Notes under the pieces: generated by a model
What the model was told of the DNA's origin: nothing
The model's input: only the letters and a program-made list of their open reading frames with translations
Database searches by the model: none
In this document: positions 21,942 through 34,163 of the stretch, in pieces
How positions within the stretch are numbered: the stretch's first letter is position 1
Layout of the letters: every line of letters starts with the position of its first letter
Source: Zancudomyces culisetae
Taxonomy: Eukaryota; Kickxellomycota; Harpellomycetes; Harpellales; Legeriomycetaceae
Length of the DNA stretch: 64,000 bases
Reading direction: 5' to 3'
Assembly: GCA_001969505.1 (NCBI GenBank)
Contig: LSSK01000496.1
Location: 1 to 64,000 of the forward strand
Translations under genes and position numbers: made by a program

Positions 21942-23915
21942 GATGTTTTTGTTGTGTGTTGCCATGTTTAACCTCCCATTTAGTGTTTTTTACACCAAAT
22001 AACACACGGGACGGGTCATTTTACTTACCTTTTACTATATGCTGCGAATTATTATATAGTACTTTGGAGTTGGCAAAAGAGGACATTTATTTAGTTAAAC
22101 AAAAATTTCAATTTTATACAATAAAATCTACAAAAAATCTAACTAAAAATTACAAAACACAATTAACCAATGGAAATGTTTCACCTATTGTAGGCATACA
22201 ACATTTTTCAAAAACATATTAAAAATATTTGTTGTCAACAAATACTTTTAATTTTTTTATAATATATATGTTAAAGTGATTATGTTTTATTGATATACAT
22301 TATAAACTCGAATAAAAACATGATTAGTATAAACATCTACATTTGATAATTAGTTTTAATTTATTTAATTTCTCAAATTACTTACACTAACTAACAAAAG
22401 CTACACCTTTAAACACTATTCATAATATATCAATATAATAACTTGATAAATAAAATATATCAGTGCACTTCAAATAAGTAAATGCCAATATAATTATGAA
22501 AAAGTATAAAGAAACAGTTTCACTCAATACAAGTAAAACTAAAACTAAAAGTTTGTTATCAAAATAGCTATTTCACTTGATGACAAGCTAATTATATGTT
22601 TTTCATCAAGGGCTCATGTATTATATCATATACATATATAGACATATACCGTTTGGTATAATATCTTTAGGCATGCAAAAATTTAAAAACAACGTAGAAT
22701 AATAAGCCTAATGTCTATTATTGAATTTAACCGACTTTTTGTAAGATATCTTTTATTGAAAAAAGCTTAAAGCTTTACTATGTAAAATACGTCACTATGT
22801 TTGTATAATGTTTCTATATAACATGCAATAATAAACGCATCAAACTTATATTTTTAATTTTTGTATTATTGGAAATATAGATAGTGAAAAACCAAAAATT
22901 CAAAATGCTAGTATAGTTAGTATGTTATTAGATGTTTAGGATATAATTAGTATTATTTTAATAAAAAAGATGTTTAGGTAATCGGATAACATGTGTCATG
23001 TTCGGAGTCAGTTAAACAATAGCTATTACTTTAAATTTGGTAACTGAAGACGAGAGAAATGATTTTTATACATCGCTGACCGAGGTTTTTTTTCTGTTTT
23101 CACCTCAGCCCTCGAATATCTTTATTTATCATATAACCTTAGAGTGTACATGATTAAAACACCTATGTCAACTGTACTATTATCATTTCTTTTACATATC
23201 ATCTCATTTATGAATAAATGTTCTTTTTGAGGTAGTTTCTTTACAACTTTAGGGTTAACCACAAAATTAAAAACAAACACTTGTTTCTTTCAAGTTTGAG
23301 AGAGAACCGAATAAACTGGTGGTATTAGAATAAGAATTTCGAGATTTGGGTTTAGTATATGTATACAACACTTTTGATTAACTTTATTTTAGATTGTACA
23401 AATCATAGAACTATCTTCGGCGCCTACCACCGCATTTTTAGTTTATGTAGATTTTGAAATTTCAAAGCAATATAAAAAGCAATGGTAAAGATTTAGACAT
23501 TAAGTTTGTATCCAAATATTACTTTGGACAAACAAATGCTATGTACGTATACACCGCAGCGATGTAACTTCAAATAATCAACTTGATTTTCTCTCCTTAT
23601 TCAATTTGATCGGAATGTTTTCACGATCTATTATAAACTCTGTCCTAAGAGTGGGCCTATACCTTGTGTTTGTCGTGAACGTTTTAAAAAACTCAATAGT
23701 TCTAAATTTGTACTTTGATTTAAACCATTTAATTGCATTATGTAAATTTTGGCTGTGGTAGCAAATACGGTATGCAAACTTTTAGCTCTTCCAGATTTCT
23801 ACAAAAAAAAAAAATTTGGAACGAGGAATGCAAAGCTTTAGTGTGTCCTAAATAAGATTTACAAGCAACCTCGTCCTCTTTGTAAAAAAACAGTTGTTAG
23901 AAATGATACTTTTGT
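21942..23915. other. Extremely AT-rich gene-poor stretch
   Basis: About 2 kb between tRNA-Asn and the AMSH 3' end. Open frames are short and low-complexity. No long terminal repeat pair, tRNA or rRNA was recognised. The sequence at 22980-23110 is slightly richer in G/C and contains a CTGA box, but no matching C box in the right place. Confidence 0.5.
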
Positions 23916-26705
23916 TTAGCGTAAATCGACTATTGTAAAATCAGAATTCACTATTTTTACATAACCATCATCTAGTGCATCCTAAAAAAGTATATACATA
24001 AAAACGATAAATAAAGGATGTCACAAATAAGAAATCCTAGTTAGAAAATTATATCGTAAAGGTAGATGCTTACAGAGTAAATTGAATCCTCCTCATGAGG
24101 ATGAAAATTCGTGGTTATAGGACACTCTTTTATTATTCTAAGGCCAGGTGGGTCTGTTAATCGAAAGATTCCCATACTATTTTAGATTTTTTTTTGTTTT
24201 AACCATATGATACATGATGTGAAAGAATGCGGACTTTTGGGATATGAGTTGAAGTATATAAAAATATATATATATCTTACGATGGTTCATGTGTAGGGGA
24301 ACAAACTATTGCAATAGCTTCTGGTAACATCAATTGATACGAGCAGTGTGTGTGTAGATCCAACGAGCTCATAAAGCAGCTCTGCGTAGGATGTGTCTAA
24401 AGAAAGAAATTTTAAACAAGTCATCCAGGATTAGTATATATACCACCCAAAGTGCATGGATGTATGTACTTGACGATCATTCATACTACTTACATGAATC
24501 CATCCAAGAGCAACCCAATCATTATCAGAAAGAATAAATGCAACCTCTTCTTCATTGGTAGTTGTACATGTGTTCGATGTAGCTTGTTGCTTTGGAATGA
24601 GTAATGCAATGACTCTCAAAACACCATCTCCCTTAAAATGAACATGTAGTTATATTGTTGTTAATATGTAATTACTTGGCCGTGTAGATATTATGGCGCA
24701 TACGTCTGGCTTGCTCTAACTTTGAATATCATGTGTGCTACTTACTATTTTCCCACAAAGAATCCCACACGTTTCAATCCCATCAATTGTATTCTTTTCT
24801 GCTATTTTTAAGAATTCTATTGAGAGATAATGTGGAAGTTCAAGTCTCCTTAACGCAACTCCCTCTTTTGTCATATATATTGTGCCTGTAGAAATATCTA
24901 TGTCTTGTTCTAGCTTATCTTCTACTTCCAGCTGGACAGACTGGTTTTCATCTGTTGAAATATTTATGTATTCTTTTGGTTTAGGTGGGAGTACTGGGGT
25001 GTTTTCCAACTCGTATCTATACTTTTCGAGTATATCAATGCATTTCTATATGGTGTGGCAAATTATCTGTAAAGGCAGGTATATATGGCTAAATTTTAAA
25101 CAAGCCGTTGTTGTTTGGATATACTTTTATGAAAATAAATGAAATTATGAAAATAATGCATACATTTTGCTGGAGGTTTTCAAGTTGATGAGTACCAGCA
25201 AAGTTAGACTTTTCTACTTCATTTCCCGCAAAGCCACGTTTAATGGTAGATGTGGAGTTATCGTCTTTAGGCTTTAACTCTTCTGCCACACCAACAGACT
25301 CCAACTGATCAGATTTAATGCGGTAATCGTCATCACTATACTCGCTACCTTTCTTGTGTGCCTATAAATGATTTTTCTGTTAGTTCTGGAACCCTTCCAA
25401 AAAAGCAGACTTTATTGAGCACATAAATTAGCGCATAAGCTACTCATTTATCATTTATTATTTATCATTCACACAATTGTTTCACTGTAAATTAGCCTGT
25501 GGCCGTAAATACTATTACAGTTAGCATAATATTTAACTTACTGCTGGCATCTTAAGGGTCAGCTCTTGTCTATAAAATGATGTATCAGTATCTTTTTATA
25601 TGTAGACCTATTTTTCTTTGAATTTTGACCCCACATGAGTACATAGACATGATGAATAAAATAATTTTGGTACCTGCTGTAGTCCGAAAAAAATTTATTG
25701 ACTGAACTCGCTTCCTTTTGTAACGACCAAGCTTTGCTGTCACTTATGGTCGAGTCTTGAATTTCCTCTTTTTGCAACATATTAGACACAGAATCTTTTT
25801 TTGAGCCTACTTTACTAGCTAGATCAGCATTGCTATAATCATGGTTAGTATCCTTTCTTTTCACTTGATCTCGACCCTTGTCTCCAACTTTATAATGAGA
25901 TATAGCCACAGATGGCTTGGGAATTGATTTTATATATTCCAAATATTCTTTGTACTGCTCCTGAAGAATCGGCTGTAGGCTTTCCAATCTTGTCAGTGCT
26001 GTATTACATTTCTAAGGTTTTCATATAGTATTATTCCATAAGCTCTTGTTACAAAATAACCAGCTGAGAATAAGTAAAGATAGTATCTAGTATGGGTATT
26101 TTGCCGTTGATGATAGCCAACCCCTTCTTCCATTCCTCTTTTACCAAAAACTCTCTAATGGACAATATGATAGTATTTTACAAAAGTACCAACCTGGTTG
26201 AGATCTTTCCGCTGGACTTCGTTCTTTTTTTCAAAATATTCTGGATGTTTGGGTAGTTCTTCAAGTATGAGACTAGTTCCACAATCAAATTCGTAAAAAT
26301 CAGCAAAATACCCTTAAAGTAAAGTACATAAATGGCAAATCCAAATATTGGCTAAATTTAACTTTCAGAATACCTGCTAAATCTCAAATAGTACAAGTAT
26401 GCCTCCTGATAACTCTTTGCTCGATAGCTTAAGTTTGCCTACTCAAAATATATTTAACAAATATAAAATCATTATTAAACAAGTATCAAGGGATTGATTT
26501 ATATATTCTCTTGTAACCACTCTCTTTTCACACTAATACTATGATGTTTTTAGATCGGATGTAATTGTATTACATTATCGTAAAGATTTCGAAGGCTCTT
26601 AAAGTAAATTCTTATTGGTATTTTGAAATCTACTTGAGCATTGGCGAGTCTACCCAATTCGGTAAGTGAATAGGCTCTATCCTTGGATTTCAATTCTATC
26701 AACAT
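23916..26705 (-). CDS. AMSH/STAMBP-type JAMM deubiquitinase
   Basis: A zinc deubiquitinase that trims K63 chains at endosomes with ESCRT partners. Eleven exons close in frame to 520 residues: 26574-26705, 26374-26438, 26194-26272, 25674-26011, 25542-25569, 25164-25361, 24746-25045, 24494-24631, 24281-24396, 24074-24176 and 23916-23981. The N-terminus is the AMSH/USP8 dimerisation (MIT-like) helix bundle: [36 protein letters not shown] low-complexity linker follows. The C-terminal MPN+ domain has [27 protein letters not shown] (catalytic Glu region), [19 protein letters not shown] (JAMM, with the K63-specific insertion), [27 protein letters not shown] and a TIVDLR ending, as in human AMSH. One exon is only 28 nt. 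Confidence 0.93.
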
Positions 26706-27924
26706 TTTTCATGTATATTTTTCGTGGTCCTTTTGCGGTGGTAAGGGGGAATCTACACAAACCAAGAGTAGTAGTGTTTTCGAAAAAGCAATATGAAATT
26801 ATATTGGCGTTTAAATAGCCATCCTTGTTTACCTCTAATTTGCCTGAATTTCATGTCCATCCCCCAAAATAAGGTTTTTATTTTATTTCATGACATTCAT
26901 TTGAAATTTGAAAATTTCGATGCAATATGTTTTTCCTCCACCCAATGATCTCCAATAAACTGTTCCAATCAATCCATTCAGCTTTCTAGGCGTTCTCAAA
27001 CACCCATTTTGAGCATATAGAGCCAACTCGAATCCCCATAAACACCTCCCTCACTCATCAAGCAAAGCTTCTAGTGTAGCCAAAAAAGAGATGAAATGAC
27101 CTTAGGGGTTCAGCTCGGGAATAATATAAAGAGACTGTTTTCTAAAAGTCCAGCCCGTATCATGAAGCCATTCAGGTTTTTTAAATTTTTTTTGGAGACG
27201 GTATTCATGAGTATAACAGAAATAGACAAGATGGAGAGGGAATGAAATGAATGAATTAAATAGACGTCATCTTTCATTAAGCGCAGATGAGCTTTTATAC
27301 GCAAACAGTATATATATAGTGATTTTATGTTGCAGCTTGCTGGAGGGAAGAGGGTGAGGATGAGGGTGAGTTGGGTTTGTGTTTATGGTGTGTTATTAAT
27401 AAGAAGTGTAATAATGCGTTTTTTTGTTATTGTTCTCTCCTACCGAATGCATAAACTTGTACTTTTTTATAATGGAAACCTTTTTACGCAAAACAAAGTC
27501 TTAAATAAAGTGTATCTTCATTTGAAAATAAGGCTAAGAACAAAGTCGCTTTTGAAGCTATCCGGAAAGCATAAAAAATATGCAAAGATGTTTCATTTTG
27601 CAATCTAAATATCGCCGGCTAATCAGCCAATAAGACACACGGATTACTGCAAGATACCATTGAGCACATAATCACATTGCTAAAAAAAATTTTATATGAT
27701 CTTCATAAGATGATGCAGAAGAACCCCTGAGATGTTGTGATTTATATTCCATACCAAAACATATTGAAACCATATTGTTTACTCAAAGAAGCCTACCAAT
27801 CATACAAATATATCAAAAACAAATAACTGCGAAAAGTGTCTGAACAGTCTCAATACCAACTGCTCTCCTCAAAAAAAAACAGCGAAATCGCTAAGATTAG
27901 GAAAAACGGTACAGCAAAAATATA
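26706..27924. other. Divergent spacer AMSH / carrier
   Basis: About 1.2 kb. Frames at 27110-27304 (-) and 27327-27608 (+) lack any domain, and the latter starts in a GTGAG-repeat purine tract at 27345-27395. No secure gene. Confidence 0.5.
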
Positions 27925-29053
27925 ATGGAGGAATCAATAGAAAAGAACCATTCGGTTCTGACAGAGAAAAAAGACAATAATGCACGAGCTAGAGATAGAG
28001 TTGCTGGGTTTGCTGCTGGAATAGCCTCTGGCGCAACGAAATTGTTTGTTGGGCATCCATTTGACACAGTCAAAGTACGTATGCAGGTTGAGGGTGGTTT
28101 GGGAAGATTTAAAGGACCTTGGGATTGCTTTATTTCTACATTACGACGAGAAAAGGTGTTTGGATTATACAAAGGTGCCACTCCTCCTCTAGTTGGATGG
28201 GCTATCATGGATGCTGTTCAGTAAGTGTGTGCTAAACACATGCATATAGATGCATATTTATATTATTACCTATAGAAGTATCTTTGTTTGACTTTTCAAA
28301 GCACTTAATCTTATACAATATACCTGAACGTCTAGACTAGGAACTCTCTCGAATCTAAGACTGATAATGCAAGGAAACGATAAAAACGTCAAACTTAGTA
28401 GCCTCCAACATGCAATTGCGGGAGTTGGAGCAGGCTGGGCAGTTGCACTCGTTGCTACTCCTGTCGAACTTACAAAAATAAGGCTGCAAATACAATATGC
28501 TGCTTACGGAAGCAAGGAGGTTCAACAATACAATGGGGCTATAGACTGTATCAGAAAGATAGTCAAACAAAACGGAATAACGGGCATGTGGTATGGATTG
28601 CCTGCAACTATCATGCAGAGATCCTTCTTTTTCTTTCTCTGGGGATCATATGATGTATATTCGCGGTGGTTAAGATCTCTCCAGCGAATCCCAGAGTTTC
28701 CGTACTACGCACGGCAGGATTCGGCCCATAATAAGAGCAGTGGCAGCAGCGTAGCTATACATGATAGGATGTCCGAAAGAGCCATAAGCTTCATTGCTGG
28801 TGGACTAGCCGCAAACACGTTTTGGACACTGGTATACCCTGTTGATGTGGCTAAGAACAAATATATGGCAAGTTCTGAAAAAAAATACAAAAGTATTTTC
28901 GATGCAGCAAAAACAATCTTCAAAGCTGAGGGTATCCGCGGCTTCTACCGAGGGTTTGTGCCTGGGTTCATTAGATCATTTCCAACAAACGGGGCTGCAG
29001 TATTTGTCTGGGATACCACAATGAGGTTTATGGTGGGCCATGGCCATTCTTAA
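27925..29053 (+). CDS. Mitochondrial carrier family protein (fungal SLC25, YMC1/ORT-like)
   Basis: Two exons, 27925-28220 and 28336-29053, give 337 residues. Repeat 1 is FVGHPFDTVKVRMQVEGG, repeat 2 is VATPVELTKIRLQIQ, and repeat 3 is VYPVDVAKNKYMASSEKK. All three P-x-[DE]-x-x-[KR] motifs are intact. Distinctive segments are GLYKGATPPLVGWAIMDAV (across the splice) and RGFYRGFVPGFIRSFPTNGA. These place it with basic-amino-acid or YMC-type carriers rather than ATP/ADP or phosphate carriers. The loop after residue 215 (RIPEFPYYARQD...SSGSS) is longer than usual. The exact substrate cannot be read from sequence. The gene is convergent with eL31, 282 bp apart. Confidence 0.85.
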
Positions 29054-29335
29054 CTGCGCATAATGTCATATTATTAATAAACGGTTCCAACTACACTATG
29101 TATCTCGTACTCTATAATTAGCCCCCGTCTCCCCTCTTTAAAAGCAGAACATGCAAAATATTTGGAGCACCAATTTGCATTTAATATAACTTCTTGGCAC
29201 AGCGTGCACTTATCATCCTTGTTGTAGACATAAAGTCTTCATACGACAAAAACAATGAGCGAGACACGGTTTTAATGTTTATAAAAAGATGTTTATTCAT
29301 AACACAAATACTTTAAAATATATTTTAATAAAAAT

Positions 29336-29793
29336 TTATTCGTCTACAACTTGTGTTTCGAGTCCTATTACAATCATATACACGTGATGGTTAGCACAAT
29401 ACATAAATAAATATATGTTACATTGGAAAAGATGATAGAATGAAAATGTTTGTATTTACCTTTGAATGTGTCAACTGGAACGTGTGAAACAAAAGTATAT
29501 AGTTTTTCCTTAGCATTGGCATCGTCGTTTCTGCGTCTTGAGAGACGAACTCTGATGCGATGATCGACATGCTTGACACCACGAGCCCATACAGCCTTGT
29601 TCAACTGAGAATCGATGCGTACGTCCTTGGTACCCATAGCCTTTTGAGCAAAGGCACGGATGGCCTTGATTGCCTTTGGGGCTCTCTTCTTGAAGGAGGA
29701 TCCGTGCACATGTTTGTGGACGTGGACTGTGTAGTCGCGAGTTACTACTTCAGCCAAAGCTGATCTCTTTCCGGCCTTGCGTTCTTTACCCAT
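29336..29793 (-). CDS. RPL31: 60S ribosomal protein eL31
   Basis: Large-subunit ribosomal protein near the peptide exit tunnel. Two coding exons (29460-29793 and 29336-29364) give 120 residues. Seen: [60 protein letters not shown] and SRRRNDD...[22 protein letters not shown]. This is end-to-end eL31. The last nine codons (stop included) sit in their own exon. An ORF read without splicing would add a false 40-residue tail. The start is fixed by [15 protein letters not shown]; upstream in-frame Met codons lie within a probable leader intron. Confidence 0.96.
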
Positions 29794-29797
29794 TTTA

Positions 29798-29842
29798 CTA
29801 TATATACGAAATAGCTTGATTAATAATTTGTTCTTAATATAC
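29798..29842 (-). other. Probable 5' UTR intron of RPL31
   Basis: On the - strand the leader reads GCGCAG, then GTATATTAAG... and ATATATAG immediately 4 nt before the eL31 ATG. That gives a 45-nt candidate intron in the leader. Leader introns are common in ribosomal protein genes, but this one is only inferred from splice signals. Confidence 0.45.
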
Positions 29843-32800
29843 CTGCGCAAGCGATTTTCAAACAACTAAGCCACCCCTCCATGCAATATGGTCTTGCAAA
29901 CAATGCGATAAAGATAAAACCCACACAAGCAAGACTTAGATTAGTTATTCAGACCCACGAAAACATATTTCTCATTGATAACGTCTCGTTTAAAAAAATC
30001 GAATCCGTAGTCGTTAGAAAAATAGTTAGATTTTTGAACTTATCATGCCGATTATAAAAAGGATTCAACTCCTCAGTAGGTCAACAATCCGACTCGATCC
30101 AATAGTCCACATCAATAGTATATCCGTGCTACCCAGCACAGCATAAATAAAAAATATAACACAATATAATCCATACTTACTGTACACAGTTATATTAAAC
30201 TATAGCTTCTCGGTCAAAAGTTAAAGAAAAATACTCTTGTTACAGAGAATGGTAGATTTTCTAGTTTTTTATTTTTAGAGCTTTATTTTTTCAATATTCT
30301 TGCTTTTTTTTTTTTGCAATTAGATTCAAAAATTACTGAAAGTCCTATAATTACAAAGCGAACTAGACATTGTCATTGGTTACTATCTAGCCAATGGATT
30401 AATAGTTTTGTTTTGATCACAAAACCTAGGAATAAATTTTTTTTGTAGAAGCAGTAAGCTAGAATAGTCAATGAACTGCGTTTTTGTATTCCAGATCAAA
30501 CCGGCAGTCTACGGCTACTGCAGTATGTTATTACTCACACGTGCTTCCAAAATAGACTTTGCAGTTGTTTATATATTCAGTATTCTTATATAGCTAGCGG
30601 CTTTAGTGTGGCTTAAAGCACAGCTTTCCGTCAACCGAGGATGGCTGTTGAGATAAAATCATTAGGGGTTACTTTTCCTTCTATACAAAATACTCAAACA
30701 GCTGTTTGACTATTCTAGTCGCTTGTCAACCTCAATATCACGGTATAGCTGGCAGTATGATTGAAATATCATTTTTTTTCAGACTCCTAATACCTAGTCG
30801 GTATTCGTGTAGTTGTGTATCTCATTCTATATATAGCCTAGAGTGCGGGAGGACTGAATTCTGAATAATTTTTCTCAAGCAAAGCTAAAGAATTAAAAAG
30901 TCACCCAGTTAAAAAATGAATGTATATAACCCTGCGCTTAGCGTAGTTTCTCTAAAAATGACGTAAAACTGCACAGCACCTAATAACACGTTTGAACAAT
31001 TTTTTAACATTCCACCTGCTTTCCGCTTAGTATGCAATTAGGAATGTTTAACATTACAGGATTTAAAATAACATAAAACAAAGATAATTCTCGAGAGAAT
31101 GATCTGATCCCCGACATCACATGCAGTATTTTTAATGTTAATCATTAGTATTTGTGGATGCCTGTATATTTTTTCGGGTCCAGGTACATAACCCTTTCAC
31201 TAAAAAAATGAGTGTTATACAAGCGCCTATGTGTGATCGTCACTGAATTTCTTTACCTTTTCATAAACAAAAGCTTAGAAAAATGATGATGCTCCATGCC
31301 ACCAACTTAGTGCATAAATGTTGCTAGCTGGGTACAGCAGAACACACGCATGAATACAAGATGCAGTTTTTTTTAAACTTTGCAAACCTAAAAAAAAATA
31401 TTTTCAAAGTGTATAATCCTTACTATTTGTTTTATTCAGTTTTGGACATGTATCAGGCATAAGGGGAAAAAGTACATAATATGAGCTGTTTGAACTCATC
31501 ACCTAGAAGTCACTTTTCCAATAAATATTCCACAGTTTGGGATTTTTGCTAAACTGTAATGAGGACTTCGTTCTCTACCATTTCAAAGGAAAGACTATGT
31601 AACCCTGTGAATGAAAACAGTACCTTGGACCGTGTTCAACACGTCAAATTTGGCTTTCTGTGTTCCACAAGTTGATTTTCAGTTTTGTATACACATGCTA
31701 AACCAGAGAAACCGCGTGTACAGGGTTCTGATGTGCTTATCTTATTGTGAGCCTTTAATTATTTCAAGAAATATAAATCTATTCCCTAGCGAATTATAAG
31801 AATCATAAATGCAAGTAGATGTTGGATGTAAGGATATTCTGCGCGCGGATGCAACTAAAATAAAATCTCGCATTCTCGTTGATGCTGCCGATGTTGGGGA
31901 TTTATAATGATTGGTTTACACAATGGATGTACATACAGACTTGGTATCTTTTTCCTCGCCACGAGCTAACTCAAAATTACATGCTTTTTATTTAGCTTTA
32001 CTCGATCATACCATCTCCAATTGAGGACTTGGTATAATCTACCTAAAAAAAAAAGTGTAGCAAAACTCGCTTTTTCTGCGTAAACCTCATTTCACCTTTT
32101 TTTAGAGTGATTCCATGTGATGCAAACCAGTGAAAGCTTGATTGGGATTTTCCCTTCTTTGTGACTGGGTGGTCTTTTTTATCAGTTTTCGTTTTTCATT
32201 TCACATTTGAAAGGTATGTGATAACATGCCCTACTTATAAACACTGGTCGAAGAGTTTTCTATTTTCAACACACCAAATGGTTCTTTGTTTTCATCTCTA
32301 TTTTGAAACTTCGGCGAAAATCAATCGCCAAAAAAAACCTTACCCTTTTTGTTTTCATTTTGAAATGCTAAAATGAAAAAAGGGGAGGAGGCAAGCTTCT
32401 CATGCTCTTCACAAATCCCTTTTTTGTTTATTTGTGTTGTCTTTAGTTTTTTCAATGCTGATATTAATGTCCTTTCCACCTAATTTCAATGGGAAAATGC
32501 TTTCAAACCCAGCTAGCTAATCGCTGCTAATAAAACCAGCAACACTCACGAATTGTATCTTTGCAGTTTGTAAATAGCAGGGCAATGTGGTAAACAAAGA
32601 AATGGGGTTTCCTATTGAAAGAAATCACGGTTTGCTCTGTTCCCCATTCGCAGAAATACCAATATTTGCACGGCCGTACCACTCAACAATCCAGCAAACT
32701 CACTATTTTTATGCGTGAATAATAAAGCTTGTTTTTGTTTATTGTTACACTTCAAACGGTAATTTTTTTTTCAATTTTTAACATTAAAATAAATCCATTG

Positions 32801-34163
32801 CTCAAAACAAAAATGCGGAGTAAAATTAAAAACCATAATTGAAGGTAGAATTGATAATTTCTGGATAATAAACAAACAAAAATTAACTCGGTTTACTGAT
32901 GCGGAGATGAGGCTCGGATGCGAACAATTGGTGCTTTTTTATTCTATATTATTTTTTATTATTTTATATTATATTTTTTTTACAAAGGAAATGCGCCTTA
33001 TGAGTATGGGACTTTTAACGATTGTGATTGAATATTCATCTCAATAACCTCTAAACAAATGCATGTTGATACGCTCACCTTTTTGGCTCATACTACGTTT
33101 ACCTAGCCGAAGATAGTCATGGCATGAGTACATTGCTCTTTCTATTCGATAGTTTATATCGCCTATTCAACGAGAACAACGAATATCCTTTGCATTATTA
33201 CGGCTATTCTAGATCCCCCTTCTTTTGCAACAAAATAAAGAAAATTCATGGAGCTTCACAATGCGAAAAAACGAGTAGCTCCGTGTCAAGTGAACCAAAT
33301 TAATAAAAATCTTGATTTGTGAAGCGAATATATGCAGCTTTTATGCTACTTATCACACATATTGAGCTTTATTATACTCGGTCAGGAAAAAAAGCGGAAG
33401 CGTTTTTAGGAAGCAGAAATACTCCAATTTTAAATTGTTGCAGCACTACGCATTTTTAATGTTGCTATTTTGTTTATTAATTCCCGTAGATGCTATAAAT
33501 CATTTATTTTTAGAAAAAAAAGAAAAATCCACTTTTCCTACAAAAAGATAATTTTATTTCCTAATAAAAAAGCGTTTTTTTTTTGCTTATATTAGGGTTA
33601 ATAAAGGGTAAATATATCCAGTGCCGGGACTAATAAATTACTGAAAGCACTTCAACTTGAACAAAACTAACGAGGACAAACAGCAACACTATCGACAATA
33701 CTAATAGTCGAGCCTTTTTAAAAAAGAAAAGTAAGTTATACATAGTATTGTAAAAAAAATACAAAGATGCGGTAGAGTGTGCGAGTTTATCTGAAACCTT
33801 GTGTTTGGCGGGATAGTTGAGAGTCAGTCCACCATACCGCAAAGTTCTATGCGAGATATGTGAACAATTTTCAGGAGCGCCAAAACGCTCTTCTCCCTGC
33901 TCTATACACTTGCCTTCGTACCAAACCTGTGCCTGGTGTTTGAAACTAGGGGCAGTTACAACGCTATATATATAGTTTTACGAACTTTTCCGCAGAGATA
34001 GGAAAAAATACACCATATATATAGACAGCTAGCTTAGTTTTCTAGACTGAAATCTAAATCTGCTGCGCGATCTGTGTATTTTTTGCGTGTGTACACGGAG
34101 GCTGAACTAAAAATATCGATATAAATGTATTTTTAGAACTTTCAGTGTCAAGAATAAGCGAAA
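29843..34163. other. 4.3-kb region without a secure gene
   Basis: The longest gap in the window, upstream of both RPL31 (-) and the G-alpha gene (+). It holds scattered poly-A/T, a 10-bp perfect inverted repeat (TTTTCATTTT/AAAATGAAAA) at 32352-32379, tandem TATATATA boxes at 33961-34025 just before the G-alpha gene, and a 32-codon frame at 31809-31907 of unusually normal composition. Frames at 31611-31799, 32161-32376 and 33630-33842 look random. A long regulatory region, a non-coding RNA or small-exon genes could hide here. Confidence 0.5.

Noticed and set aside
22980-23110. Possible C/D-box snoRNA (CTGA near 23080)
   Set aside because: No proper C box or terminal stem could be paired with it.
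30590-30670. Possible H/ACA snoRNA (small hairpins followed by AGATAA)
   Set aside because: No second hairpin with an ACA box at the right distance.
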